Source of the DNA: Rudaea sp. | GTDB lineage: Bacteria > Pseudomonadota > Gammaproteobacteria > Xanthomonadales > Rhodanobacteraceae | Reading direction: 5' to 3' | Length of the DNA stretch: 33,256 bases | NCBI GenBank assembly: GCA_031291055.1 | Contig: JARLJU010000010.1 | Coordinates: 1 to 33,256, forward strand | In this document: positions 1-8,294 of the stretch, piece after piece | Layout of the letters: the number at the start of each line of letters is the position of its first letter | Position numbering within the stretch: the first letter of the stretch is position 1 | Notes under the pieces: model-generated | Databases searched by the model: none | What the model saw: the letters and a program-made list of their open reading frames with translations, nothing else | What the model was told of the DNA's origin: nothing | Position numbers and translations under genes: made by a program

Positions 1-792
1 CAGACTGCTGTGGGGTCGCTGGGTGTTGAAGTGGTGTCGCCATTGCTCGATGACGACCTGGGCTTCGCGAAGCGTGTAGAAGATTTCCCCATTCAACAGT
101 TCATCGCGGAACTTGCCATTGAAGCTCTCGCAATAGCCGTTCTCCCAAGGGCTTCCGGGTTCGATGTAGAGCGTCTTCGTGCCGACGGCAGTCAACCAAC
201 GGCGTAAATCCTTGGCAACCATCTCAGGCCCGTTGTCCGATCGCAGGTAGGCAGGCACGCCGTGTTCAACCATTAGATCGGTCAGTACATCGATCACATC
301 GGAACTACGAACTTGCCGAGCAACGTGCAAGGCCAGGCAGGTCCGGCTGTACTCGTCGATGATCACCAAGATTTTCAGCACGCGGCCATCATGCGTACGA
401 TCCATGACAAAATCCCAGCTCCAGACGTGATGCGTATACTCCGGACGCAGACGCACGCAGCTGCCGTCCGCCAACCATAATCGACCCCGCTTGGGTTGTT
501 TCTTGGGCACCTTGAGTCCCTCGTGTTTCCAGATACGCTCCACGCGCGATCGGCTGGTTATCCAGCCGCATCGCTCCAGCAATGCGTGCACACGCCGATA
601 GCCATAGCGACCGTATTGTCCCGCCAGCTCAACGATGGCCGCTGTGAGCGGCGCTTCGTCGTGACGGGGTTGTGGTGCATAGCGCACCGAGGAGCGTGTC
701 AGATGCAGTGCCCGGCAGATCCGCCGTTCGGAATGATGAAAGCGGGCACGTATGTGTGCCACTGCTTGCCGTCGGCGGGCCGGGCTCAGAAG
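1..792 (-). CDS. IS3-family transposase OrfB, DDE catalytic subunit (C-terminus beyond window)
   Basis: This frame is read after a -1 shift from orfA and has no convincing start of its own. It encodes the retroviral-integrase-fold transposase that cuts and joins the element ends. The catalytic triad is intact: the first Asp in WDFVMDRTHDGR, the second in LRSDNGPEM, and the Glu in SPWENGYCESF. An N-terminal HTH_21-like segment (AAIVELAGQYGRYGYRRVHALL) precedes the core. The reading is open to position 1, ending in the typical RPHSSL motif, so roughly 20-30 residues are missing at the window edge. No stop codon or frame disruption is seen. The fused product probably uses the orfA start at 1064. 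Confidence 0.9.
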
Positions 793-1064
793 TTTCCCTT
801 GCTCACCTCGCGCAGTATCTGGTTGTCGATAATCGTGTCCGACAGCGCACGACGCAGGCGAGCATTCTCCTGTTCCAGATCCTTCAAACGTTTGGCCTGA
901 TCGATCTTCATACCGCCGTATTCCTTGCGCCAACGATAGTAGGTCTTGTCGGTCACGCCCCACTGCCGGGTAATATCCGGAATGGTCCGGCCTTGGCCTA
1001 TCAGCACATCGGCTTCGCGCAGCTTGTGAATAATCTCTTCGGAACGAAAGCGTTTCTTAGGCAT
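786..1064 (-). CDS. IS3-family transposase OrfA (helix-turn-helix subunit)
   Basis: This 92-residue basic protein binds the terminal repeats of the element and is the N-terminal part of the OrfAB fusion transposase. It begins MPKKRFRSEEIIHKL and carries the IS3 OrfA helix-turn-helix (about residues 8-50, including TDKTYYRWRKEYGGM), followed by a leucine-rich coiled coil (RLKDLEQENARLRRAL, about 56-80) used for multimerisation. I chose the ATG at 1064 because AGGAG lies eight bases upstream; a slightly longer frame from 1097 lacks such a site. The gene stops with TGA at 788-786, two codons after a slippery heptamer that moves ribosomes into orfB. The family assignment is firm; the IS407 subgroup is from memory of similar sequences. 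Confidence 0.9.
   Translation of the reverse strand: MPKKRFRSEEIIHKLREADVLIGQGRTIPDITRQWGVTDKTYYRWRKEYGGMKIDQAKRLKDLEQENARLRRALSDTIIDNQILREVSKGNF
792..798 (-). other. Programmed -1 frameshift heptamer G GGA AAC
   Basis: On the reverse strand the orfA codons AAG GGA AAC TTC TGA contain the heptamer G-GGA-AAC in the X-XXY-YYZ phase required for tandem -1 slippage, two codons before the orfA stop. Slipping one base back gives AAA CTT CTG AGC, which enters the open orfB frame directly. Phase and continuity were checked by hand. Confidence 0.75.
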
Positions 1065-1121
1065 GGTCCAGTTCTCCTCGTCATAGTCTAAGGACAAAGA
1101 TTCTGGATCAGAAAATTCAGG

Positions 1122-1553
1122 TCAGCTCACTCCCACGCCTTCCTCTTTTGGCTGCAACCAATCTCCGGACGCGTACTTCAGATCAGTGATCGCAGTGAGT
1201 GCCAAATACAGGTCGGGGAAAACGTCTCTCGCGGCAGTTTGCTGAGGAGTGAGCCTTCCACTCAGCATGTCAACGTTGCGCAGGATGGGATCAAGGGTGA
1301 ATCCAGAAAACGAATCCGCACCAGCTTTCTCCCAGAGGTTCCACAACTTATGACTCGATGCGGGTGGAAAAAAAGCGGGGTCAGCTTTCTTGCAGACGGC
1401 TTTCAAGTACAGTTCAAGGGCGTGTGCAGCAGCAAACAGCAGTGGTGGGAAAGCGAAGGAATCGCATAGGACGAAATATGCAAATACCCAGTGATCGGCA
1501 TCGAAAGTGTAGCCTTCCCATGCGGCAGGGGCATTCACGGGTGTCTTGGACAT
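1122..1553 (-). CDS. HEPN-like domain protein, possibly cut short by the IS
   Basis: This is a roughly 143-residue soluble protein from the ATG at 1553 (MSKTPVNAP...). An upstream GTG at 1628 would add 25 basic residues that look unlike coding sequence, and a weak AGG lies six bases before 1553. The segment FAAAHALELYLKAVCKK followed by a SSHKLWNLWEKA helix resembles HEPN-fold proteins, in which a helix with an HA-E-L-LK pattern precedes a short H-x-L segment. The RX4-6H RNase motif of toxic HEPN proteins is not seen, so ribonuclease activity is not supported. The TGA stop at 1124-1122 coincides with the presumed first bases of the IS, suggesting the original C-terminus was replaced. Function unknown; the HEPN assignment rests on pattern only. 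Confidence 0.5.
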   Translation of the reverse strand: MSKTPVNAPAAWEGYTFDADHWVFAYFVLCDSFAFPPLLFAAAHALELYLKAVCKKADPAFFPPASSHKLWNLWEKAGADSFSGFTLDPILRNVDMLSGRLTPQQTAARDVFPDLYLALTAITDLKYASGDWLQPKEEGVGVS

Positions 1554-1721
1554 TCGATGCCTACGTCTGTTCCCAGTCAACGTAGGAAGTTTCCTACGCA
1601 AGACAGCGACGATACCCCACTGCGCCACATCATCAAACTGGCAAAACTAGCTTGTCCCTGATGCCTAGGCCATACGCGCCCGCAAGGGAAGCCGAAGGAA
1701 AGCGCCGGCACAGGGGCGGCG

Positions 1722-2126
1722 TCAATCTATTGGGCCACGGCCCAGCGGGTCTGCATCTGTAATTGCAAACTTTGGCCCCGAAGGCACAGCGTTAAGCCTC
1801 ACTTCGAATTTGCATTGCGGGCACTTCCACGGCAGCGACCCCGCTCGCGGTCTAATCACGTGTACTGCTTTTCGATCAACATCAAAGCATCTCGGACAGT
1901 ACGGCTCAGGGTCAACATCTCTCCAATAGAAGTGATCGTGAAATTTCATGGTCTCCGTGAGCGCGAGCTTCGCTGTGAGCTCGTTGACAGTTTGTGTCAG
2001 TTGCGAGTTCTTGTCCGCCAGCTCGATGACCTCAGACTGCAGATCAATCATCTTTCTGTACAAGTCCATATCGCCGACTTTTCGAACCAGGTCGGCGACC
2101 TCTCTCACGTCTGCAAGAATTCCCAT
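1722..2126 (-). CDS. Coiled-coil and zinc-ribbon protein of unknown function
   Basis: This 134-residue protein starts at ATG 2126 with a good ribosome site (GAGGAG, seven bases upstream). Residues 1-65 are predicted helical, with heptad-like spacing in LQSEVIELADKNSQLTQTVN, consistent with a coiled coil. Residues 75-110 hold two CxxC pairs (PYCPRCF and WKCPQCKF) spaced like a zinc ribbon. This N-coiled-coil plus C-zinc-ribbon design is familiar from hypothetical proteins in mobile regions of Proteobacteria, but I know no assigned function. It faces away from the DprA-like gene across 175 bp, and the HEPN-like gene follows in the same direction. It could be a DNA-binding or adaptor part of the neighbouring system; that is a guess from location. 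Confidence 0.7.
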   Translation of the reverse strand: MGILADVREVADLVRKVGDMDLYRKMIDLQSEVIELADKNSQLTQTVNELTAKLALTETMKFHDHFYWRDVDPEPYCPRCFDVDRKAVHVIRPRAGSLPWKCPQCKFEVRLNAVPSGPKFAITDADPLGRGPID

Positions 2127-2301
2127 GCTCTCGGACTCCTCTGTTTCTCAAAGCCAATGAGCCACGCCGCAATGACGCGAACAGGTCCCGCGCCTGTTCC
2201 GGCTGAAGCAGTAAGTGCCGTCGCCCATTGTGCGCTTGCTCCGGCTCGTACTGCACCCTTAAGGTCATCCAATACTACTGCCTGTCGCGCTTGCTGAGAC
2301 G

Positions 2302-3066
2302 TTGGTGGCTATGCTGTTTGCATTGGGTAGCCAAATGCCTGTTGCGATTGGCTCGATCAAGATTCAAACTAGCCGGGTGGACCAAGCCGTGATCTCTGCA
2401 TCTCCTGAAACTCTCCTCGGGCATCTGACCGAGGCAGAGCGCAAGAACGCGCCAGGGATCTTGTTCTACCAAGGCGATGGGAGCCTTTTCCGTGCGGCCC
2501 CGAGAGTCGCTATAGTCGGATCTAGAAAAGCATCTCAAGAGGGGCTTCGCCGAGCAGCAAAGTTGGCGCGCGCATTGGCAAAGCACGGTGTTATTGTCGT
2601 CAGTGGTATGGCAGAAGGAATCGACACCGCTGCACATCGCGCAGCAATGGATGCGGGCGGCAGAACGATTGCGGTCCTTGGTTCGCCCCTGTCTACGCCC
2701 TATCCCGCCGCCAACAGGGAGCTTTTTCGTACGATCATTGCGGCGCACTTGGCAGTGTCGCAATTTCGTGATGGCCAACCGATTCAGCCGCAAAACTTTC
2801 CGATCCGCAACCGCACAATGGCTTTGATCACGCATGCAACAGTCATTGTCGAAGCTGCAGAAAAAAGCGGCACAATGCATCAAGCGTGGGAAGCTCTCCG
2901 TCTGGGCCGACCGCTCTTTTTGCTCGATTCCGTTGCGAACGATCATTCCTTGACCTGGCCTTCCGAAGTTCGGAAGTACGGCGCGCAAATTCTTGCGGAG
3001 TCGAATTTTGAGGCTATGGTCGACCACTTGCCTGCGGGCGAACTAGAGGAAGCGGTTGCTTTCTGA
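2302..3066 (+). CDS. DprA/Smf-like Rossmann protein, ShosA-like partner of a phosphoribosyltransferase
   Basis: The protein has up to 254 residues and carries the DprA/LOG Rossmann core: RVAIVGSRKAS at about residue 67, VIVVSGMAEGIDTAAHRAA at about 97, IAVLGSPLSTPYPAANR at about 122, and FPIRNRTMALITHATVIVEA at about 167. It lacks the C-terminal winged-helix domain of many housekeeping DprA proteins and has SGTM where DprA usually has SGS/L. DprA proper loads RecA on single-stranded DNA in transformation; this copy is coupled to a phosphoribosyltransferase gene, the arrangement I recall for ShosTA, where the DprA-like member is the antitoxin. The start is uncertain: TTG 2302, GTG 2305 and ATG 2311 are all possible, none with a strong ribosome site. 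It overlaps the next gene by 11 bases. Chromosomal dprA is a less likely identity. Confidence 0.85.
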   Translation: MVAMLFALGSQMPVAIGSIKIQTSRVDQAVISASPETLLGHLTEAERKNAPGILFYQGDGSLFRAAPRVAIVGSRKASQEGLRRAAKLARALAKHGVIVVSGMAEGIDTAAHRAAMDAGGRTIAVLGSPLSTPYPAANRELFRTIIAAHLAVSQFRDGQPIQPQNFPIRNRTMALITHATVIVEAAEKSGTMHQAWEALRLGRPLFLLDSVANDHSLTWPSEVRKYGAQILAESNFEAMVDHLPAGELEEAVAF

Positions 3067-3679
3067 TCTCCCGTTTGGCAGCGTCCTCTGCTATTCGCCT
3101 CAGGGCGAATCAGAGGTTTCGAGACGCTCTCGTCGCGCTCGCGACGGGGTGAAAAATGGCGACACGCCAACCCTCCAACGATTCGTCGAAGTGTTGCGCG
3201 AAAAGTCGGCAATCACTGAGCCTCTTCATGGCTTCTTCAGTGCGACGACACTTCTCGTTCCGATGCCTCGAAGCGCACCTTTGGTGAAGGGCGCGCTATG
3301 GCCGGCCCAGAAGATTTGCGACGCAATGGCAGCCGCGGGATTCGGCAGAACCGCTCCTTTACTCGAGCGTTTCGTCGCAGTTCCCAAATCTGCTTTCGCC
3401 AGGCCGGGAGAGCGCCCTACGGTGCCAGTACACTTCGCCTCACTGAGAATGGCCCAACTCGACGTAGCCGGCCGAGATCTCGTTGTGGTGGACGACATCA
3501 TTACGAGGGGCAATTCAGTGCTTGCTGCTGCTTCGCGACTGGCTGAGCACCTTCCACAAGCGCGCGTCCGAGCGTTCGCAGTCATTCGAACCAGAAGCAA
3601 TCAGGAAATAAGCGAGATCATCGATCCAGTGACAGGCACCATCACGCTATTTCTCGACAATGGTCATCGGGATCCTTGA
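3056..3679 (+). CDS. Phosphoribosyltransferase, ShosT-like (ComF-type fold), candidate toxin
   Basis: This 207-residue protein has a type I PRTase signature, VVVDDIITRGNSVLAAASRL (about residues 143-162), in which the two Asp and the TRG loop bind PRPP. The N-terminus (VLCYSPQGESEVSRRSR, then IKNG-like VKNGD) matches ComF-like PRTases paired with DprA-like genes. The start is TTG at 3056, supported by AGAGGA five bases upstream and by the absence of another initiator before the conserved region. The 11-base overlap with the DprA-like gene implies translational coupling. In ShosTA, as I recall it, the PRTase member is toxic and the DprA member neutralises it, with activity against phage. Here the antitoxin-like gene comes first. 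The PRTase fold is firm; the toxin role is inferred from this pairing. Confidence 0.85.
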   Translation: MLSDLPFGSVLCYSPQGESEVSRRSRRARDGVKNGDTPTLQRFVEVLREKSAITEPLHGFFSATTLLVPMPRSAPLVKGALWPAQKICDAMAAAGFGRTAPLLERFVAVPKSAFARPGERPTVPVHFASLRMAQLDVAGRDLVVVDDIITRGNSVLAAASRLAEHLPQARVRAFAVIRTRSNQEISEIIDPVTGTITLFLDNGHRDP

Positions 3680-3720
3680 ATCTTCTAACGACGCTTCCAA
3701 CGGTGTAATTCCAGGGTAAA

Positions 3721-3831
3721 TGTGTCTACAAGGCTCTCAAGAGGGAAGCCGTTGGCTAATTGTGTTTACAAGCGTGACTGCTGGATGCGCGAGTAGCACA
3801 AAGTATCGCTAAAAGTATCGCTGTGGCGATA
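3721..3831. repeat. Repeat and hairpin block between the defence cassette and tRNA-Phe
   Basis: This gene-free stretch holds two near-identical 12-mers, TGTGTCTACAAG at 3721-3732 and TGTGTTTACAAG at 3761-3772, exactly 40 bases apart. It also holds a direct repeat AAGTATCGCT at 3801-3810 and 3813-3822; the second copy runs into a perfect hairpin, TATCGC-TGTG-GCGATA, at 3816-3831. The position, 40 bases from the 3' end of a tRNA gene, is where integrase arm or core sites lie in tRNA-integrated islands. Any att function is inference. Confidence 0.45.
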
Positions 3832-3870
3832 AACCTGTCTGGCATGTTTCCGGTAAGTTATTGATTTCAA

Positions 3871-3946
3871 TGGTGGCCGGGGACGGAATCGAACCGCCGA
3901 CACGGGGATTTTCAATCCCCTGCTCTACCAACTGAGCTACCCGGCC
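3871..3946 (-). tRNA. tRNA-Phe (anticodon GAA)
   Basis: The reverse strand folds into a standard 76-base cloverleaf: acceptor stem GGCCGGG/CCCGGCC, D arm GCTC...GAGC, anticodon arm GGGGA-TTGAAAA-TCCCC with anticodon GAA, T arm CGGTTCGATTCCG core, discriminator A and an encoded CCA. All stems pair by inspection. The 3' end faces the accessory region at lower coordinates, making this a likely integration site. Confidence 0.97.
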
Positions 3947-3983
3947 AATCTGCGGCGGGCGAGTGCCACCGCGAAGGGTCGCG

Positions 3984-4013
3984 TATTAAATCGGCTTGGC
4001 CGTGGGGAGTCAA
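3984..4013 (-). promoter_or_regulatory. Sigma-70 promoter of tRNA-Phe
   Basis: On the reverse strand TTGACT (4013-4008) is followed after 17-18 bases by TTTAAT/TTAATA (3990-3984), placing the transcription start about 30 bases before the mature tRNA 5' end at 3946. The sequence just downstream of the -10 (CGCGACCC) is GC-rich, like a stringent discriminator. Confidence 0.65.
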
Positions 4014-4104
4014 GCGCTCGCGGCCTGCGCCGAGCCTGCTGCGACGGCAGGGCTCGCGTTGACGTCATGGAAACCACATCCGAACCAAGTACAAGGAGTC
4101 CCTC

Positions 4105-4512
4105 ATGCGCAAAATTCTTTCAGTTGCCGCCTGCTTGTCCGCCATCGCGGCTACCGCGTTTGCCGATACGCCCGCCACCGAAGCGGCAAACCTCGCGCGT
4201 TTCGAGAAATACGCTGGCGCGCCGGTGGAAAATTTCACCATGTGGAGCATGTACAAGTGGCAGGGTCTTGGCCCGGACAAAATCGCCGTGTGGACCAAAG
4301 TCAATGAGGCGTATCTGCTGACCGTGGCGCAACCCTGCATTCGCCTGGAAGATGCCAAGGGGATCGTGGTCACGTCGCAGATGTCGCATCAGGTCAATCG
4401 GCGTCTGGACTATGTGGACTTCGCCCACCAGCACTGCCAGATCGTCGAGATCCGTCCACTCGATTACAAGACGATGCTCAAGGATGGCGACAGCGGATCC
4501 GCTTCGAAGTAA
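4105..4512 (+). CDS. Small periplasmic DUF6491-type protein
   Basis: This 135-residue exported protein has a clear Sec signal peptide (MRKILSVAACLSAIAATAFA, cleavage probably before DTPAT). The mature part has the pattern F-x-W...LGPDKIAVWTKVNEAYLLTV, followed by PCIRLEDAKGIVV and HCQIVEIRPLD, which I associate with the DUF6491 family of Lysobacterales; the two Cys may form a disulfide. The start is set by AAGGAG seven bases upstream of ATG 4105. It stands alone between tRNA-Phe and the convergent yggX, and no function is known for the family. Confidence 0.8.
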   Translation: MRKILSVAACLSAIAATAFADTPATEAANLARFEKYAGAPVENFTMWSMYKWQGLGPDKIAVWTKVNEAYLLTVAQPCIRLEDAKGIVVTSQMSHQVNRRLDYVDFAHQHCQIVEIRPLDYKTMLKDGDSGSASK

Positions 4513-4525
4513 TGCGGGTCGCCAA

Positions 4526-4798
4526 TCAGGTTTCCGGCGGCACATAACCGGCCGGCGCTGACGAGCCTGCGCCGAACAGGAATTTTTCCATCTCGTCTTC
4601 GAGGAACTTGCGTGCCTTCGGATCGAGCGGCGACAGGCGGTTTTCGTTGATCAGCATGGTCTGGTGCGCGAGCCATTGCGACCAGGCCGCCTTGGATACA
4701 TTGGCGTAGATGCGCTTGCCGAGCTCGCCCGGATACGGCGCAAAGCCCAGGCCTTCGGCCTGGCTTTGGAGTTTCACGCAGAAAACAGTGTGTGGCAT
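4526..4798 (-). CDS. yggX: YggX, Fe(II) trafficking / oxidative damage protection protein
   Basis: This 90-residue protein matches YggX in length and sequence: it opens [17 protein letters not shown] with the single conserved N-terminal Cys, then [21 protein letters not shown] and [18 protein letters not shown]. In enterobacteria YggX protects iron-sulfur clusters and limits damage from labile iron. Its ATG overlaps the mutY TGA by one base (TGATG), so translation is probably coupled. MutY is itself a [4Fe-4S] enzyme, which gives the pairing biological sense, and the mutY-yggX order is the same as in E. coli. Assignment is firm. Confidence 0.95.
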   Translation of the reverse strand: MPHTVFCVKLQSQAEGLGFAPYPGELGKRIYANVSKAAWSQWLAHQTMLINENRLSPLDPKARKFLEDEMEKFLFGAGSSAPAGYVPPET

Positions 4799-5859
4799 CA
4801 GGATTCCTTGAGAAAGCTTTCGATGAGCTTGCGTACCGGCGCCGGCAGGCCCAGAACCGCGGCGTCGGCCGGCTGCAGCCAGCGTCGGTCGGGATTGGCG
4901 GCCACGCGCGCCGGGGTTGCCAGTTCCAGCGTCAGCGGTGTCACGTTGAGGCGGTAGTGGCTGAACGTGTGCACGAACGGTGGCAGCGGCCGCAGTGAAA
5001 TTTCGCCGTTGCGCAAACCGTGATCGCGCGCAATGCGGCGTCTGGCTGCTCGCGCATCGGTGGCTTCCGGAAGGCTCCACAACCGCGCCCAGATGCCGGT
5101 CGGCGGCCGCCGCTCGAGCAGCAACTGCCCGCTGCGATCGCGCAGGACCAGCATTACCGTGCTGCGTGTCGGCAGCGCGCGCGCGGGCTTGCGCGCGGGC
5201 AATTGCGCGGTGAGTTTGTCGCGGAAAGCGACGCAGTCCGCGCTCAGCGGGCAGCTCGCGCATTGCGGCCGTGAGCGCAAGCACAGGGTGGCGCCCAGAT
5301 CCATGATCGCCTGGGTGTAGTCCGCAAGCCGCTCGTGTGGCGTGTTGGTTTCCGCGAATTTCCATAGTTGCTTTTCGGTGGCCGTCGATCCCGGCCAGCC
5401 GGCAATGCCGTGGAAGCGCGCCAATACACGTTTCACGTTGCCATCGAGGATGGCGAAGCGTCGTCCGTGCGCCTGGGCGAGAATCGCACCCGCAGTCGAT
5501 CGGCCGATGCCGGGCAGGGCGGCGAGTTCGTCGTAGCCCTGCGGCAAGTCGTTGCCATGGCGCTCGACGCAGATCTGTGCGGCGCGGTGCAGGTTGCGCG
5601 CGCGGCTGTAGTAGCCCAGCCCCGACCACAGCGCAAGCACGTCATCCTCGATTGCTGCCGCCAGCATCGGCAGCGACGGAAATTTTTCCACAAAGCGCAA
5701 AAAGTAGGGGATTGCCGTTGCCACCCGGGTCTGCTGCAGCATGACCTCGGACACCCATACGCGATAGGGCGTGCGCGGCTCTTGCCAGGGCAGGTCGTGG
5801 CGTCCGTGGCGATCGAACCAGCGCAACATTCGCACGGAGAAGGATCTAGGCGTTGCCAT
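4798..5859 (-). CDS. mutY: A/G-specific adenine DNA glycosylase MutY
   Basis: The 353-residue enzyme removes adenine mispaired with 8-oxoguanine. Visible motifs are the catalytic Glu in [10 protein letters not shown], the helix-hairpin-helix [13 protein letters not shown], the catalytic Asp in [13 protein letters not shown], and the [4Fe-4S] ligands in [17 protein letters not shown] with the MutY spacing C-x6-C-x2-C-x5-C. A C-terminal Nudix-like domain (about 225-350), which recognises 8-oxoguanine, is present. The open frame extends to 6009, but homology begins at [20 protein letters not shown], so I start at ATG 5859, overlapping the ftsY stop by 14 bases. ATG 5829 is an alternative. Confidence 0.95.
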   Translation of the reverse strand: MATPRSFSVRMLRWFDRHGRHDLPWQEPRTPYRVWVSEVMLQQTRVATAIPYFLRFVEKFPSLPMLAAAIEDDVLALWSGLGYYSRARNLHRAAQICVERHGNDLPQGYDELAALPGIGRSTAGAILAQAHGRRFAILDGNVKRVLARFHGIAGWPGSTATEKQLWKFAETNTPHERLADYTQAIMDLGATLCLRSRPQCASCPLSADCVAFRDKLTAQLPARKPARALPTRSTVMLVLRDRSGQLLLERRPPTGIWARLWSLPEATDARAARRRIARDHGLRNGEISLRPLPPFVHTFSHYRLNVTPLTLELATPARVAANPDRRWLQPADAAVLGLPAPVRKLIESFLKES

Positions 5860-6949
5860 CGCCCAGGCTCGCCGGCAGCAGGCCATCGACGAACGCTGCC
5901 GGATCGAATTCGCGCAGGTCTTCCGCGCTCTCGCCCAGGCCGATGTAGCGGATCGGCAGGCCGAACTCTTTCGCCAGTGCGAAGACCACGCCACCCTTGG
6001 CGGTGCCATCGAGCTTGGTCACGACCAGGCCGGTCACGCCGATGGCGGCGCGGAACTGGCGTACCTGGCTGATGGCGTTCTGGCCGGTCGTGCCGTCGAT
6101 CACCAGCAGCACTTCATGCGGCGCATCCGCATCGAGCTTGGCGAGCACGCGGCGGATCTTGGCCAATTCGTCCATCAGGCCACCCTGCGTGTGCAGGCGA
6201 CCTGCGGTATCGGCAATCAGCACCTGGGTTCCACGCGACCGCGCCGATTGCAGGGCGTCGAAGATCACGCTGGCCGAATCGGCCCCCGGGCCCTGCGCGA
6301 TCACGGGCACGTCGTTGCGTTCACCCCAGGCCTTGAGCTGTTCGACCGCGGCCGCGCGGAATGTATCGCCTGCCGCGAGCACCACACTGCGGCCCTGCAC
6401 ATCCAGGCGCCGCGCCAGTTTGGCGATCGTGGTGGTCTTGCCGACACCGTTGACGCCGACGGCAAGAATTACAAAAGGCATTTGTGTACTTTGCAGCGAA
6501 AGCGGCACGCTGACAGGCTGCAGCAGCGCAACCAATTCTGCGCGCAGCGACGCAAGCAACGCGCCGGCGTCGGCGAATTCGCGCTTGTCCATGCGTTTGC
6601 GCAGCGCCGCCACCAACTCGGTGCTGGCCGCAACACCGACATCCGCGCCGATAAGCGTGGCCTCGAGTTCTTCAAGCAGGGCTTCGTCGAGTTTTGGATG
6701 GCGCGCGAACAGGTCGCGGATATCGCGATTGAAAACGCTGCCTGATAAGCGCTCACGCCAGCTGCGCCTGGACTGCCTCGCGGAGCCTGGTACGACATGT
6801 GAAGCAGGCAGCGCGTTGGCAGGCGCCTGCAAAGCCGGTGCTGCTTCAAGCAGGATTGCGGACAACGTTGGCGACTTTTCGCCTGGCGGTTTTTCTGCCG
6901 ATTCGGCAATCGCGCCCTCGGCACCTTTCTTTTTCCAGAACTTGAGCAT
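5846..6949 (-). CDS. ftsY: Signal recognition particle receptor FtsY
   Basis: This 367-residue GTPase docks SRP-ribosome complexes at the inner membrane. An acidic/variable A region (1-75) precedes the N domain (about 75-150) and G domain, with P-loop GVNGVGKTTTIAKLA, DTFRAAAVEQL, DTAGRLHTQ, TKLDGTAKGG and the closing GLGESAEDLREF. I start at ATG 6949 (MLKFWKKKG) because sequence further upstream lies in the divergent rsmD gene. The A region is shorter than in E. coli FtsY (497 residues), as in many bacteria. It is the first gene of the ftsY-mutY-yggX run, an order that couples protein targeting to DNA/iron protection only by position. Confidence 0.96.
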   Translation of the reverse strand: MLKFWKKKGAEGAIAESAEKPPGEKSPTLSAILLEAAPALQAPANALPASHVVPGSARQSRRSWRERLSGSVFNRDIRDLFARHPKLDEALLEELEATLIGADVGVAASTELVAALRKRMDKREFADAGALLASLRAELVALLQPVSVPLSLQSTQMPFVILAVGVNGVGKTTTIAKLARRLDVQGRSVVLAAGDTFRAAAVEQLKAWGERNDVPVIAQGPGADSASVIFDALQSARSRGTQVLIADTAGRLHTQGGLMDELAKIRRVLAKLDADAPHEVLLVIDGTTGQNAISQVRQFRAAIGVTGLVVTKLDGTAKGGVVFALAKEFGLPIRYIGLGESAEDLREFDPAAFVDGLLPASLGDGNA

Positions 6950-6970
6950 TGCGCATCGACTTGAACGACA

Positions 6971-8240
<1,270 letters not shown>

Positions 8241-8294
8241 AACGGAGCCGTTCTGCAAGGCATTTCCTGAAAAATCAAGGCAAAAGGTGGTATT

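Larger units (their letters stand above)
1..1124 (-). mobile_element. IS3-family insertion sequence (IS407-like), right part of element
   Basis: Two overlapping reverse-strand frames encode an OrfA helix-turn-helix protein and an OrfB DDE transposase joined by a -1 frameshift site, the standard IS3-family layout. The far end lies beyond position 1, so only one terminus is in view. I place that terminus near 1124, where the reverse strand begins TGACCTGAATTTTC just upstream of orfA. The TG start fits IS3 ends, but without the other terminal repeat the boundary is an inference. The transposase shows no internal stop or frame break, so the element may be active or recently inserted. Confidence 0.85.
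1..3870. mobile_element. Candidate genomic island at the tRNA-Phe 3' end
   Basis: The IS, the HEPN-like and zinc-ribbon genes, and the DprA/PRTase cassette all lie on the 3' side of tRNA-Phe, while ordinary chromosomal genes begin on its 5' side. The genes here are visibly less GC-rich than those beyond 4100 and have several non-ATG starts. No integrase is in view; the left boundary is outside the window. Confidence 0.5.

Noticed and set aside
1122..1553. A HEPN ribonuclease toxin
   Set aside because: The helix pattern is HEPN-like, but no RX4-6H motif is visible and no partner nucleotidyltransferase is adjacent.
5860..6009. An N-terminal extension of MutY
   Set aside because: The added 50 residues overlap ftsY coding sequence and are unlike MutY; family homology starts at the ATG at 5859.
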